Shown here piece after piece: positions 51,430 to 60,311 of a DNA stretch of 60,450 nucleotides (positions are counted from its first letter, which is position 1; the number at the start of each line of letters is the position of its first letter). This DNA comes from Hyphomicrobiales bacterium (GTDB lineage: Bacteria > Pseudomonadota > Alphaproteobacteria > Rhizobiales > Rhizobiaceae). The stretch lies in contig JAFKJY010000061.1 of assembly GCA_017305835.1 (NCBI GenBank), forward strand, positions 1-60,450, written 5' to 3'. The notes beneath the pieces were generated by a model. The model made no database searches and had not been told where the DNA came from. It saw only the letters and a list, made by a program, of their open reading frames with translations. The translations under genes were made by a program, and so were the position numbers.

Positions 51430-53748
51430 ATGGCCTTGCCGCTGACCGGCTCGCATTGGGGGCTCTACCATGCCGAAAGCGCCGACGGACGTGTCGCCCG
51501 CCTGCGCGGGCTTCCCGACGACGCCGATCCCTCGCCGATCGGGCGCGGCATGGTCGACACGCAGGACGGTCCCGCCCGTATCCGCGCGCCGATGGTCCGC
51601 AAGGGCTGGCTGGAAAAGAACAGCCCTGAGGGCGCGCAGGGAGAGGGCCGCGGGCGCGAGCCGTTCGTCGAGGTGTCCTGGGAGCGGGCGGAAGAGTTGG
51701 TGGCCAACGAGTTACGTCGGGTCATCGACCGATACGGCAACCGCGCCATTTTCGCGGGCTCTTACGGCTGGGCCAGCGCCGGTCGTTTCCACCACGCGCA
51801 GAGCCAGCTCCACCGCTTCCTGAACTGCCTGGGCGGCTATGTGCGCTCGGTCAACACTTACAGCTTCGCCTCCGCCGAAGTGGCCGTGCCCTACATGCTG
51901 GGGAGCTTCTATGAGTTCCTGACGGGAACCAGCAGCTGGGAGGACGTGATCGGCAATACCCGGCTGCTCGTCGCATTCGGCGGCATCCCGACCAAGAACG
52001 GCCAGATCTCCTCCGGCGGCGTCGGGCGCCACACCCAGCGCGCCTTCGTGCGGCGCGCGGCCGCCGCCGGCACTGAGTTCGTGTGCGTGAGCCCGGCGCG
52101 CTCGGACCTCGACGACGTGCCGGACGCCGACTGGTTTCCGCTGCGCCCCGGAACCGATGCGGCCCTTCTGCTGGCCATCGCCCATACGCTGGTGACGGAA
52201 GGCCTTGACGACCGGCAATTCCTCGACCGCTACACCGTCGGCGTCGACAGGCTGACATCCTATCTGCTCGGCGCCCCGGACGGGCAGGAGAAGTCGGCGG
52301 AATGGGCCGCCTCGATCTGCGAGATTCCTGCGGACCGAATCCGTATCCTGGCGCGCCGCATGGCCGCGACCCGCACCATGCTGTCGGTGAGCTGGTCGCT
52401 AACGCGCCAGCAATATGGCGAGCATGCCTACTGGGCCGCGATCACGGTCGCCGCCCTGCTCGGCCAGATCGGCCTGCCCGGCGGCGGCATCGGCTTCGGA
52501 TACAGCGCCACGAACTCGATCGGCAACGAGTATCGGTCGCTGCCCTTCGCCTCGCTGCCGCAGAGCCGCAACGGCGTCTCGGACTTCATCCCCGTGGCGC
52601 GCATCAGCGACATGCTGCTCAATCCGGGCGAGCCTTTCGACTATGACGGCCGCACCCATCTGTATCCCGACATACGCCTCGTCTACTGGGCCGGCGGCAA
52701 CCCGTTCCACCATCATCAGGACCTCAACCGCCTCTGTCAGGCGTGGCAGCGCCCTGAGACCATCGTCGTCAACGAATGGTGCTGGACGGCTACCGCCCGC
52801 CGCGCCGATATCGTGCTTCCCTGCACGACGCCGCTGGAGCGTAGCGATCTCTACGCCTCGCCCCGCGACCCCGTCGTCGCCCTGACACAGGCCGCCCGCG
52901 AACCCGCCGGGATCGCGCGCGATGACTATGAGATATTCGCCGGAATAGCTGCCCGGCTCGGCATGGCGGAGAAGTTCACCGAGGGCCGGACCCAGGCGCA
53001 GTGGATCGAGCGCATCTACGAGGCGTCCCGGACCACCGCGGCCGAGCGGGGCGTGGATCTGCCCCCCTTCCCCGAACTTGCCGAATCCGGTCCGTTCGAG
53101 ATACCGGGCGAGGCGCGGCCGCGCATCATGCTCGAACGGTTCCGCGCCGACCCCCAGAGCCATCCCCTCGCCACCGAAAGCGGACGTATCGAATTGTTCT
53201 CGCGCAGGCTGGCATCCTACGGCTACGCTGACTGCCCGGGCCATGCAGCATGGATCGAGCCTGCCGAGTGGCTCGGCGGTGACACCTCGCGATATCCATT
53301 GCATCTTCTGACCAACCAGCCGCGCACGCGGCTGCACTCGCAACTCGATCATGGAATCTACAGTCGCGAGTCCAAGATCCGAGGGCGCGAGCCGATCCTG
53401 ATCAACCCCGCTGATGCGGCGGAGCGCGGCATCCGCAACGGCGACGTCGTGCGTCTCTTTAACGACCGTGGCTCCTGTCTGGCAGGTGCCCGTCTCTCCC
53501 TGATGGTCAGGCCACGCGTCATGCTCATGGCCACTGGCGCCTGGTTCGATCCCCTCGACCCGTCGGTCTCCGGCAGCATGTGCGTGCACGGCAACCCGAA
53601 CGTTCTGACGCGCGACACCGGCGCGACACGCCTCAGCCAGGCGCCGATCGCCGAGACCTGCCTCGTCGAGGTCAAGCGCTATGATGGGGAGCTGCCCGAT
53701 ATCACGGTCTTCTCCTCCCCCGATATCATTGATGACTGGAGCAGATGA
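51430..53748 (+). CDS. Molybdopterin oxidoreductase, BisC/DMSO-reductase (type III) family
   Basis: The 772-residue protein lacks a signal peptide and any N-terminal Fe-S Cys cluster, as in cytoplasmic biotin sulfoxide reductase (BisC). GSHWGLYHAE opens the protein. FAGSYGWASAGRFHHAQSQ (108-126) holds S111, the position of the Mo-coordinating Ser. VYWAGGNPFHHHQDLNRL and EWCWTATARRADIVLPCTTP bind the pterin. RTRLHSQLDHG and PILINPADAAERGI belong to the C-terminal molybdopterin domain. The family reduces S-oxides and N-oxides (biotin, methionine and methylthio sulfoxides, TMAO). Here it may reduce an oxidised sulfur or nitrogen on the imported nucleoside. It lies 19 bp after the isomerase gene. 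Confidence 0.85.
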   Translation: MALPLTGSHWGLYHAESADGRVARLRGLPDDADPSPIGRGMVDTQDGPARIRAPMVRKGWLEKNSPEGAQGEGRGREPFVEVSWERAEELVANELRRVIDRYGNRAIFAGSYGWASAGRFHHAQSQLHRFLNCLGGYVRSVNTYSFASAEVAVPYMLGSFYEFLTGTSSWEDVIGNTRLLVAFGGIPTKNGQISSGGVGRHTQRAFVRRAAAAGTEFVCVSPARSDLDDVPDADWFPLRPGTDAALLLAIAHTLVTEGLDDRQFLDRYTVGVDRLTSYLLGAPDGQEKSAEWAASICEIPADRIRILARRMAATRTMLSVSWSLTRQQYGEHAYWAAITVAALLGQIGLPGGGIGFGYSATNSIGNEYRSLPFASLPQSRNGVSDFIPVARISDMLLNPGEPFDYDGRTHLYPDIRLVYWAGGNPFHHHQDLNRLCQAWQRPETIVVNEWCWTATARRADIVLPCTTPLERSDLYASPRDPVVALTQAAREPAGIARDDYEIFAGIAARLGMAEKFTEGRTQAQWIERIYEASRTTAAERGVDLPPFPELAESGPFEIPGEARPRIMLERFRADPQSHPLATESGRIELFSRRLASYGYADCPGHAAWIEPAEWLGGDTSRYPLHLLTNQPRTRLHSQLDHGIYSRESKIRGREPILINPADAAERGIRNGDVVRLFNDRGSCLAGARLSLMVRPRVMLMATGAWFDPLDPSVSGSMCVHGNPNVLTRDTGATRLSQAPIAETCLVEVKRYDGELPDITVFSSPDIIDDWSR

Positions 53749-55265
53749 TGCGGCTGGTGTTCGTCCTGTTCGACTCTCTCAACCGCCTCGCGCTTGAGCA
53801 CTATGGTGGCAAACACGTCCGGACGCCGAACTTCACGCGCTTTGCCAAGCGCGCGGTGAGCTTCAACAGGCACTATGTGGGGTCGCTGCCGTGCATGCCC
53901 GCGCGGCGCGACCTGCATACGGGGCGCATCAACTTCCTGCATCGCAGCTGGGGACCGCTCGAACCGTTCGACAACTCGTTCCCGCAACTGCTGTCGGAGA
54001 GCGGCGCCTATACGCACATCATCACCGACCACAGCCACTATTTCCACGACGGCGGAGCCACCTACCACAACCGCTACGATTCCTGGGAGCTGGTGAGGGG
54101 ACAGGCGAACGACCACTGGAAAGGCGTCGTGGAGCCCCCGCTCGAGGAGTTCGCGGCAACCTATCATCCGAGCCAGCTCAGGCCGTTCATCCACAGCGAC
54201 CGGATCAACCGGCTCTATGTCAAGGAAGAGAAGGACTTCGCCTGCCCGCAGATCTTCGATCTTGCGAGCCACTTCCTCGACGTCAACGGCCGCGCGAAGA
54301 ACTGGCTGCTCCAGATCGAGTGCTTCGACCCGCACGAGCCCTTCTACGCTCCGCCGCGCTTCCGCGACGCCTATCCAACGGCCTATGGCGGGCCAGTCTT
54401 CGACTGGCCGATGTACGGCAAGGTGAAGGAGAGCCGGGACGAGATCGACGAGGTTCGGGCGAACTATGCCGCGCTGGTGGCGATGTGCGACGAGTATTTC
54501 GGCCGTCTACTCGACCAGTTCGACCGCATGGACTTGTGGCGCGACACCGCCCTCGTGGTGACGACGGACCACGGCTTCCTGCTCGGCGAGCATGACTGGT
54601 GGGGCAAGAACCTTATGCCGGTCTATGACGAGCTCGCCCGGATTCCGCTGATGATCTACCACCCCGACTACGCGTCGAGCGGCGGCTCCATGAGGGAAGC
54701 GCTCACGCAGGCGACCGACATCATGCCGACCTTCTTGGACTGGTTCGGTGTCGAGGCGCCGAAGGAAGTCACCGGAACCTCGCTGACCCCCCTGCTGGCA
54801 GCGGAAGAGAAGATTCGGAATTCGGCGATCTACGGCTATTTCGGCGCCGCCTGCAACATCACGGACGGCCGCTATACCTACCTGCGCTATCCCGAGAGCA
54901 TGTCCGCGGAAGGACTGCACGAATATACGCTTATGCCTACCCGCTTTGGCCGGCTCTTCTCGATCAAGGAGCTCGTCGACGCGACGCTGGCGCCCCCGTT
55001 TGACTTCACCAAGGGGCTGTCGGTGCTGAAGGTCTCGCCGCAGATGATGGCCGACGGCCGGGTCTCGGCGATGGACGGTGTCGTCGCCTTCGAGGACGCC
55101 AAGACGAGGCTGTTCGACATCGAGCGCGATCCGTCGCAAAGCACGCCGCTTGCCGATTCCGAGCTGGAGAATCGGCTGTGCGGGGAGATGGCAAGGCAGC
55201 TCAGACTGCACGACGCGCCGCCCTCGTTGTTCACGCGGCTCGGCCTCGACGGAGGTCTGGCATGA
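53745..55265 (+). CDS. Formylglycine-dependent sulfatase/phosphonate monoester hydrolase 1
   Basis: The 506-residue protein belongs to the alkaline-phosphatase/sulfatase superfamily. LPCMPARRDLHTG (48-60) contains CxPxR with C50 as the residue converted to formylglycine. LVFVLFDSLN (4-13) gives the first metal Asp, and VVTTDHGFLLGEHDWWGK (about 269-286) the second metal Asp-His. There is no signal peptide. It starts in an ATGATG overlap with the molybdoenzyme stop, preceded by GGAG. Loss of a sulfate or phosphonate ester from an imported compound is the likely job. Confidence 0.85.
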   Translation: MMRLVFVLFDSLNRLALEHYGGKHVRTPNFTRFAKRAVSFNRHYVGSLPCMPARRDLHTGRINFLHRSWGPLEPFDNSFPQLLSESGAYTHIITDHSHYFHDGGATYHNRYDSWELVRGQANDHWKGVVEPPLEEFAATYHPSQLRPFIHSDRINRLYVKEEKDFACPQIFDLASHFLDVNGRAKNWLLQIECFDPHEPFYAPPRFRDAYPTAYGGPVFDWPMYGKVKESRDEIDEVRANYAALVAMCDEYFGRLLDQFDRMDLWRDTALVVTTDHGFLLGEHDWWGKNLMPVYDELARIPLMIYHPDYASSGGSMREALTQATDIMPTFLDWFGVEAPKEVTGTSLTPLLAAEEKIRNSAIYGYFGAACNITDGRYTYLRYPESMSAEGLHEYTLMPTRFGRLFSIKELVDATLAPPFDFTKGLSVLKVSPQMMADGRVSAMDGVVAFEDAKTRLFDIERDPSQSTPLADSELENRLCGEMARQLRLHDAPPSLFTRLGLDGGLA

Positions 55266-56623
55266 CGCAGCCCAACATCATCATTTTCTTCAGCGACGAT
55301 CACGGGCAATGGGCGTTGCCCTGCTATGGCAACACGGAGCTCAGGACCCCCAACCTCGACCGTCTCGCGGCGCGGGGAACGGTGTTCGAGAATGCCTTCA
55401 CGCCGATCCCCGTCTGCTCGCCGGCGCGTGCCAGCTTCTTTACCGGGCTGATGCCCAGCCGGCACGGCGTGCACGACTTCATATCGGCGCGGCCGGAGTT
55501 CCACCGGCGCAACTGGCTGGACGGCCTCGACAGCCTGCCGCTGATGCTGCAACGGGCGGGATATCAGTGCGGCTTCTCCGGCAAATGGCATCTGGGCAAC
55601 GACGAGACGCCGCAGCCCGGCTTCGACTACTGGTACTCGATGAGCGGCGCCTATCCGGTCAGGCACGACGGCGCGCAGGAGATCAGCGACAATGGCGAAG
55701 TCGCGGAAAAGCCGGGATATCTGACCGACAACATCACCGACGGCGCGATCCGATTCCTAAAAGAAAGGGACCGCGACAGGCCGTTCTTCCTGTTCGTTGC
55801 CTACTACGCCACCCATTCTCCATGGGAGGGTCATCCGGACCGCTTCGTGGAACCCTACCGGAACGCCAGCTTCCGCGACATCCCGGAAGCATCCAGGATT
55901 TTCGGAGACTACGACGTCCTCAACCTGGAGGCCCCGGCCATGACCCCGGAGGCGATCCAAGAAGCCCGGGCCCAGTATTACGGTGCGGTGACCCATATCG
56001 ACGCCGGGTTGGGCCGGGTTCTCGACGAGGTCCGCCGCGAGGGCGAGGAGGCCCTGTGCGTCTACACCTCCGATCATGGCCTGTGCCTGGGCCATCATGC
56101 GATCTGGGGCAAGGGCAACGGCACGCGGCCGGCCAACATGATTGAAGAAAGCATACGTATCCCGATGGTGGTCGCCCGGACGGACGGAGCGGCGCCGCAC
56201 CAGCGTCGGACCGAGCTGGTCGACCACACCGACCTTCATCGCACGGTCGCGGCGATCGCGGCGGCCGGGGCGGAGCACTCGGACGGGCAGGCGAGGCCGG
56301 GCCACGATTTCTCGGGCCTGTTGGCCGGCGGCACGTCGTGGCCGAAACGGGTTCAGTTTGGCGAATACGGACCGCTCCGGATGGCCCGCGATGACCGCTT
56401 CAAGGCGATCGTGCGCACTGACGGTCCGGCCGAGCTCTACGACCTCTCCGCGCCCGACGCGGAATCGCGCAATCTCGCCGGCACGCCGGAGGGAGAGCCC
56501 CAGCTGCGCCGGCTGGCGAACGAAATTCATGCCTTCTTCGCCGCGCCGGGCAGCGGCGGTGACAAGCGCTGGAAGGACGCCGAGTCCTTTCAGTTCAACA
56601 CGATGGAATCCTGGAAACTCTAG
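55262..56623 (+). CDS. Formylglycine-dependent sulfatase 2
   Basis: The 453-residue protein starts in an ATGA overlap. PNIIIFFSDDHGQWALPCYG (4-23) holds the two metal Asp, PVCSPARASFFTG (50-62) the formylglycine Cys C52, FSGKWHLGN the catalytic Lys/His, and VYTSDHGLCLGHH the late metal site. It has no signal peptide. Compared with the preceding sulfatase it is nearer the choline-sulfatase/iduronate-sulfatase type. Two different sulfatases in tandem suggest a substrate with two sulfate esters or two alternative substrates. Confidence 0.87.
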   Translation: MTQPNIIIFFSDDHGQWALPCYGNTELRTPNLDRLAARGTVFENAFTPIPVCSPARASFFTGLMPSRHGVHDFISARPEFHRRNWLDGLDSLPLMLQRAGYQCGFSGKWHLGNDETPQPGFDYWYSMSGAYPVRHDGAQEISDNGEVAEKPGYLTDNITDGAIRFLKERDRDRPFFLFVAYYATHSPWEGHPDRFVEPYRNASFRDIPEASRIFGDYDVLNLEAPAMTPEAIQEARAQYYGAVTHIDAGLGRVLDEVRREGEEALCVYTSDHGLCLGHHAIWGKGNGTRPANMIEESIRIPMVVARTDGAAPHQRRTELVDHTDLHRTVAAIAAAGAEHSDGQARPGHDFSGLLAGGTSWPKRVQFGEYGPLRMARDDRFKAIVRTDGPAELYDLSAPDAESRNLAGTPEGEPQLRRLANEIHAFFAAPGSGGDKRWKDAESFQFNTMESWKL

Positions 56624-56649
56624 ATCAAGGTAGAAAAGGGAACACTGCC

Positions 56650-57735
56650 ATGAAACAGATGATCATCTTCGCCGCCGTATCGGCGTTCGCCCTCTCCGGG
56701 CCGGCATTCGCCGAGGAGGGCACGAAGCTCATGGACGATGCCGCCGCGCTGGCTTGCATCCAGAAGAAGCTTCCCGCATCGTCCTACGTGACCAACGACC
56801 TGATCCCGCAGGGCGACAACCCGGTGCCGGACGGCCCTCTGGCGAGCCCGGTGAAGCTCAAGGTCGGGCTGCCCTGGGTCCTCAACGACGAGAACGCGCC
56901 CTTCTACAATGCGATCGAGCAGGGCTTCTTCCGTGACGAGGGCATCGAGGTGGAGCTGGTGCCGGGCGGCCCCGGCAAGAACCACCTCCAGACGCTGGCC
57001 GGAGGCGCCGTCGACGTCGCCGTCCTCGCGGGAGGGCAGCTTGTCGCGCCGGCGCTGACTTCGCCGACGCCGATCACCGGCGTGAAGGTGGTCGGCTCCC
57101 TGCTCAAGGGGGCTCCGGCGATGTTCATCACCATCGATAAGGATCTCCAGGGGCGCAAGCTTACCCCCGAAGATCTGAAGGGCCGCGTCGTGGCGGGTCC
57201 CCCGTTCACGCGGTTCTTCCCGATCATGTTCGATCGCGCCGGCATCAAGCCCGACGAAGTGAAGATCGTGAACGCCGGCCCCGATCCGAGCGTGCTCTAC
57301 GCCGGCGCCGCCGACTTCTATCTCGGCTGGGTGTTCAACCAGCCTCGCGACATCGAGGCCAAGGGCTATGCCTGGAACGGCTTCATGTGGCGGGACTACG
57401 CCTTCGATGCGTATACGGACGTGATCATCATGCGCGACGAGATGCTTTCCGATCCGGCGCGCCAGGATGTCGCGAAGCGTTTCATGCGGGCGACCTATCG
57501 CGGCACGCAGTATCTCCTCGACCACGCCGAGCAGTCGGCCGAGACGGCCGTGAAATACTCCGCCGACGCCCCGAACATGAAGAAGGAAGACGCGCTGTTC
57601 CGCTTCTCCCGGCAGGAATTCCTCGTGCGCGGCGAGAAGGGCGAGCGCCTCCTGGCCACGGACGAGGGGTTCTGGGACAGGAACAATGCGATGCTGCTGC
57701 AATATGGCTACATGCCGACGATAAAGTGTGACTAG
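56650..57735 (+). CDS. ABC importer binding protein (NMT1/ThiY-like)
   Basis: The 361-residue protein has a signal peptide of about 21 residues (FALSGPAFA) and NMT1/SsuA-type blocks: LKVGLPWVLNDENAPFYNAI and GFFRDEGIEVELVPGGPG (about 95-112). Relatives bind nitrate, sulfonates, thiamine pyrimidines, riboflavin and similar heterocycles. The long polar N-terminal insert (residues 22-70, including a Cys) is unusual. It follows the second sulfatase by 26 bp and belongs to the importer encoded by the next two genes. Confidence 0.88.
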   Translation: MKQMIIFAAVSAFALSGPAFAEEGTKLMDDAAALACIQKKLPASSYVTNDLIPQGDNPVPDGPLASPVKLKVGLPWVLNDENAPFYNAIEQGFFRDEGIEVELVPGGPGKNHLQTLAGGAVDVAVLAGGQLVAPALTSPTPITGVKVVGSLLKGAPAMFITIDKDLQGRKLTPEDLKGRVVAGPPFTRFFPIMFDRAGIKPDEVKIVNAGPDPSVLYAGAADFYLGWVFNQPRDIEAKGYAWNGFMWRDYAFDAYTDVIIMRDEMLSDPARQDVAKRFMRATYRGTQYLLDHAEQSAETAVKYSADAPNMKKEDALFRFSRQEFLVRGEKGERLLATDEGFWDRNNAMLLQYGYMPTIKCD

Positions 57736-57743
57736 GCGGGGCC

Positions 57744-58505
57744 ATGTCCGGCATCTCCATTCGCTCGCTTCACAAGAGTTTCGGCAAGGTCGAAGCTCTG
57801 CGCGACATCAACCTCGAGATCGATCAGGGCGAGTTCATCGCCCTGATCGGCCCGTCCGGGTGCGGCAAGACAACGCTGTTGCGCACTTGCCTGGGCCTTG
57901 AGAGGCCGACGAAGGGAACGGTCCTCTTGGGCGGCCAGGATGCGGTCGCGGCCCGCAAGGCCAAGGATCTTGGCATCGTCTTCCAGAAGCCGGCGCTTGT
58001 CCCGTCGCGCACCAGCCTGAGCAACGTCCAGATCACGCTCGACATCACGGGGGTTAAGGATCATCTCGATCCCAACAACCTCCTCGAGGAGTTCGGGCTG
58101 GGCAGCTTCAAGAACCACTATCCCCACCAGCTCTCCGGCGGCATGCAGCAGCGCGTCAACCTGGCCGCCGCGATGGTCCACAATCCGCATTACCTGATGA
58201 TGGACGAGCCGTTCGGCGCGCTCGACGAGATGACCAGAGAGATGATGTGCGAGTGGGTGGGCGACGTGCTGCTTCGCCAGCCCAAGACCGTGATCCTCGT
58301 CACGCATTCGATCGACGAGGCGGTCATGCTCGCCGACAGGATCGTCATCCTGGCGCCCCGGCCAGGCAAGATCGATACGATAGTACCCGTTGACCTGCCT
58401 CGACCGCGGCGTCGGTCGCTCAAGACGACGACGGAATTCAGCAACTATGTGATGGACGTTCGCCGCCAGCTCTATGCGGTGGAGGAAGCGCGGGGGGCAG
58501 CATGA
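57744..58505 (+). CDS. ABC importer ATPase (SsuB/TauB/ThiZ type)
   Basis: The 253-residue ATPase has Walker A GPSGCGKTT, Q-loop VFQKPALVP, signature LSGGMQQRVNLAAAM, Walker B LMMDEPFGALDEMTRE and switch His in VTHSIDEAV. Its C-terminus (ILAPRPGKIDTIVPVDLPRPR) is typical of the SsuB/TauB branch. It begins nine bases after the binding-protein stop and ends in an ATGA overlap with the permease gene. Confidence 0.92.
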   Translation: MSGISIRSLHKSFGKVEALRDINLEIDQGEFIALIGPSGCGKTTLLRTCLGLERPTKGTVLLGGQDAVAARKAKDLGIVFQKPALVPSRTSLSNVQITLDITGVKDHLDPNNLLEEFGLGSFKNHYPHQLSGGMQQRVNLAAAMVHNPHYLMMDEPFGALDEMTREMMCEWVGDVLLRQPKTVILVTHSIDEAVMLADRIVILAPRPGKIDTIVPVDLPRPRRRSLKTTTEFSNYVMDVRRQLYAVEEARGAA

Positions 58506-59263
58506 TCTCGGAACGTTGGTCCTACGTACTGATGCTGGTGTCGATACCGATCATCTGGAAGCTGATATCCCTCGCATCCGGTCTTCAGGCATTCATCCTG
58601 CCGTCGCCGGAACTGGTCTTCGTCACGCTCTTCGAACAATGGCGGACGTTCCTCTACCACACCGGCATCACGCTGGCCGGTGCGATGACGGGCTATGCGA
58701 TCTCGAACGCATTCGCGATCGCGGTCGCAATCCTGTTCGTATACGTGCCTTCGACGCAGAACTTCCTGATGCCCTGGTTCGTCGTGATGAAGAACATCCC
58801 GTTCGTCACCATAGCCCCCATTCTGGTGATCACGCTCGGCCAGACACCGCTGCCCAAGGTCATCATCGTCTTCCTCGTGACCTTCTTCCCGCTCCTGGCG
58901 AACGTCGCCGCCGGTTTGCGTGCGGCCGACAAGGGCCTGCTGGACCGGCTGACGGTTCTGGATGCGAGCAAGTGGCAGACCTTCTGGAAGGTCCGCTGGC
59001 CCGCAGCGATACCTTACTACATGGCCGCGCACGAAGTGGCCTTCACAGGCTCGATCGTCTCGGCGGTGGTCGCGGAATTTTTCTTCAGCCGATCCGGCCT
59101 CGGATACCTGATCGTGACCGCGATGGACAGCTATCGTGCCGATATCCTGTACTCGGTCACGCTGATCGCCGGCATCCTGGGCGTCGGAAACTATTTGATC
59201 GTCGTCTGGCTCCGGAAGCGGGTTCTGCGTTGGCAGGCTGACAGCCTTTCGGCCTCGGGGTAA
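58502..59263 (+). CDS. ABC importer permease (SsuC/TauC/ThiX type)
   Basis: The 253-residue permease has about six hydrophobic helices. FILPSPELVFVTLFEQW is the short periplasmic entry typical of SsuC/TauC, TGYAISNAFAIAVAI the second helix, and LDRLTVLDASKWQTFWKVRWP the coupling loop region. With a single permease gene, a homodimer is expected. It is the last gene of the plus-strand arm of the RLP-pathway cluster. Confidence 0.92.
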   Translation: MISERWSYVLMLVSIPIIWKLISLASGLQAFILPSPELVFVTLFEQWRTFLYHTGITLAGAMTGYAISNAFAIAVAILFVYVPSTQNFLMPWFVVMKNIPFVTIAPILVITLGQTPLPKVIIVFLVTFFPLLANVAAGLRAADKGLLDRLTVLDASKWQTFWKVRWPAAIPYYMAAHEVAFTGSIVSAVVAEFFFSRSGLGYLIVTAMDSYRADILYSVTLIAGILGVGNYLIVVWLRKRVLRWQADSLSASG

Positions 59264-59307
59264 TCGACGCCAATGTTTGTAAGGAGAGCACTTGAAGTGA
59301 TTACGCA

Positions 59308-59847
59308 TCATTTGAGTATCCAATACACCTGCATGCACGAGCAGCCGACCGCCTTGGCGATGGCGGAGGGTGAGGCGCCTTCGTCGTGGAACTGGTGGAT
59401 CCTGTCGTGGTCGAGACGCGGCTTGCCGCCGCGATAGGCTCCATTGGACTTCGCCCGCTCGATCCCCTCGCGCTGCCGCTCCTTGATGAACCGCCGCTCC
59501 ATCTGCGCCACCATGCCTAGCACCGTCAGCACCAGATGCCCCATCTCGCCGCGGGTCGACACATGCGGGTCGAGCACGGTGACGAAAGCGCCCTTCTGTT
59601 CGCACTCGTGGATCAGGTTGAGGACGTCACGCATGTCGCGGCCGAGCCGGTCAAGGCGGGTGACCACCAGCTCGTCGCCGGGGCGCAGGAAGTCGAGGAC
59701 CGTGGCCAGCTCGGCGCGGCCGTCGCGGCTGGCGCCTGACACCTTCTCCGAGCGGACGATCTCGCAGCCCTCGGCGTGCAGCTTGGCGAGCTGCTGGTCG
59801 AGGTCCTGGTCGGTCGTGCTGACGCGGGCGTAGCCGATGCGTGCCAT
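59308..59847 (-). CDS. Serine recombinase, Tn3-family resolvase/invertase type
   Basis: The 179-residue protein has the catalytic start MARIGYARVSTTDQDLDQQL with nucleophile S10, VVTRLDRLGRDMRD (about 62-75) with conserved Arg residues, LDPHVSTRGEMGHLV, MVAQMERRFIKERQREGI (the long E-helix) and a C-terminal HTH, GASPSAIAKAVGCSCMQVYW. Length suits a resolvase or DNA invertase. It lies just after the RLP-pathway operon and shares long matches with the relic at 22050-22274, which runs in the opposite direction. Confidence 0.9.
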   Translation of the reverse strand: MARIGYARVSTTDQDLDQQLAKLHAEGCEIVRSEKVSGASRDGRAELATVLDFLRPGDELVVTRLDRLGRDMRDVLNLIHECEQKGAFVTVLDPHVSTRGEMGHLVLTVLGMVAQMERRFIKERQREGIERAKSNGAYRGGKPRLDHDRIHQFHDEGASPSAIAKAVGCSCMQVYWILK

Positions 59848-59883
59848 GTCCCGTCACCTCAGGGTTTAGGCACGACGCTACCC

Positions 59884-59968
59884 TGTCACAAATAGCCGAT
59901 GTCAACTTGGATGTTACGCGGCCGAGTGCGCGCGTCCGCTGTCACCTAGCGGTATACCCGGTTGTGAC
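59884..59968. promoter_or_regulatory. Possible res site of the resolvase
   Basis: Upstream of the resolvase gene, GTCACAA (59885-59891) and its complement TTGTGAC (59962-59968) bracket the palindrome GGTATACC (59951-59958) and further GTCA/GTCAC half-sites. Resolvase genes usually sit beside such a multi-site res region with an AT/TA crossover. The arrangement is suggestive only. Confidence 0.35.
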
Positions 59969-60172
59969 GTAGGGCAGCTTTGCATGATTGCCGCTGCTTA
60001 ACCGTTTGTGAGCGAATGACGGGAAGGGGCCGTTTCCCGACGGTCCGCTTTTGGCAAGCGCCAGCCAGATAGCTGCCGTTCTGGATCTGATCCGGCAAAG
60101 TTTGCCTGATCAGCTTTCGACCTCAAATGTCGCGTTCGGGGTTCTTCCGTCTCCGCCCGAAACTTGCCATTC
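59969..60172. other. Non-coding gap between resolvase region and IS21 end
   Basis: I see no recognisable gene here. An open frame from TTG 60051 to 60242 runs across the probable IS end and resembles nothing I know. The stretch may be decayed mobile-element DNA. Confidence 0.4.
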
Positions 60173-60243
60173 TGTCAATCGGCTCGGAATGGGGACCCTG
60201 GATCGGCGTGCAAACGGGACCCCTTTTGGGGCACGACGGTAAG

Positions 60244-60292
60244 CGCCCGACCGGGTGGAGCTGGTCGGGGTTGCGCAGCCCGGTCGGGCGCG
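60244..60292. repeat. 13-bp perfect inverted repeat inside IS21 end
   Basis: GCGCCCGACCGGG (60244-60256) and CCCGGTCGGGCGC (60280-60292) are exact complements with a 23-nt spacer. The structure lies 20 bp beyond the istB stop codon on the minus strand and could act as a terminator that ends istB transcription or blocks read-through into the element. Confidence 0.6.
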
Positions 60293-60311
60293 TTGTTTAG
60301 ACTCCCCGGCT

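Noticed and set aside
45052..59263. Ordinary methionine salvage cluster
   Set aside because: MtnK, MtnB, MtnC, MtnD and a transaminase are absent, and the phosphorylase has the 6-oxopurine Asn. Transketolase, sulfatases and molybdoenzyme are not salvage enzymes.
59290..59300. Small palindrome CACTTGAAGTG after the last importer gene
   Set aside because: Five-base arms around a single base are too short for a terminator, and no T-run follows.
60051..60242. A 63-codon plus-strand frame near the right end
   Set aside because: It has a TTG start without a ribosome site, crosses the probable IS21 end and resembles no known protein.
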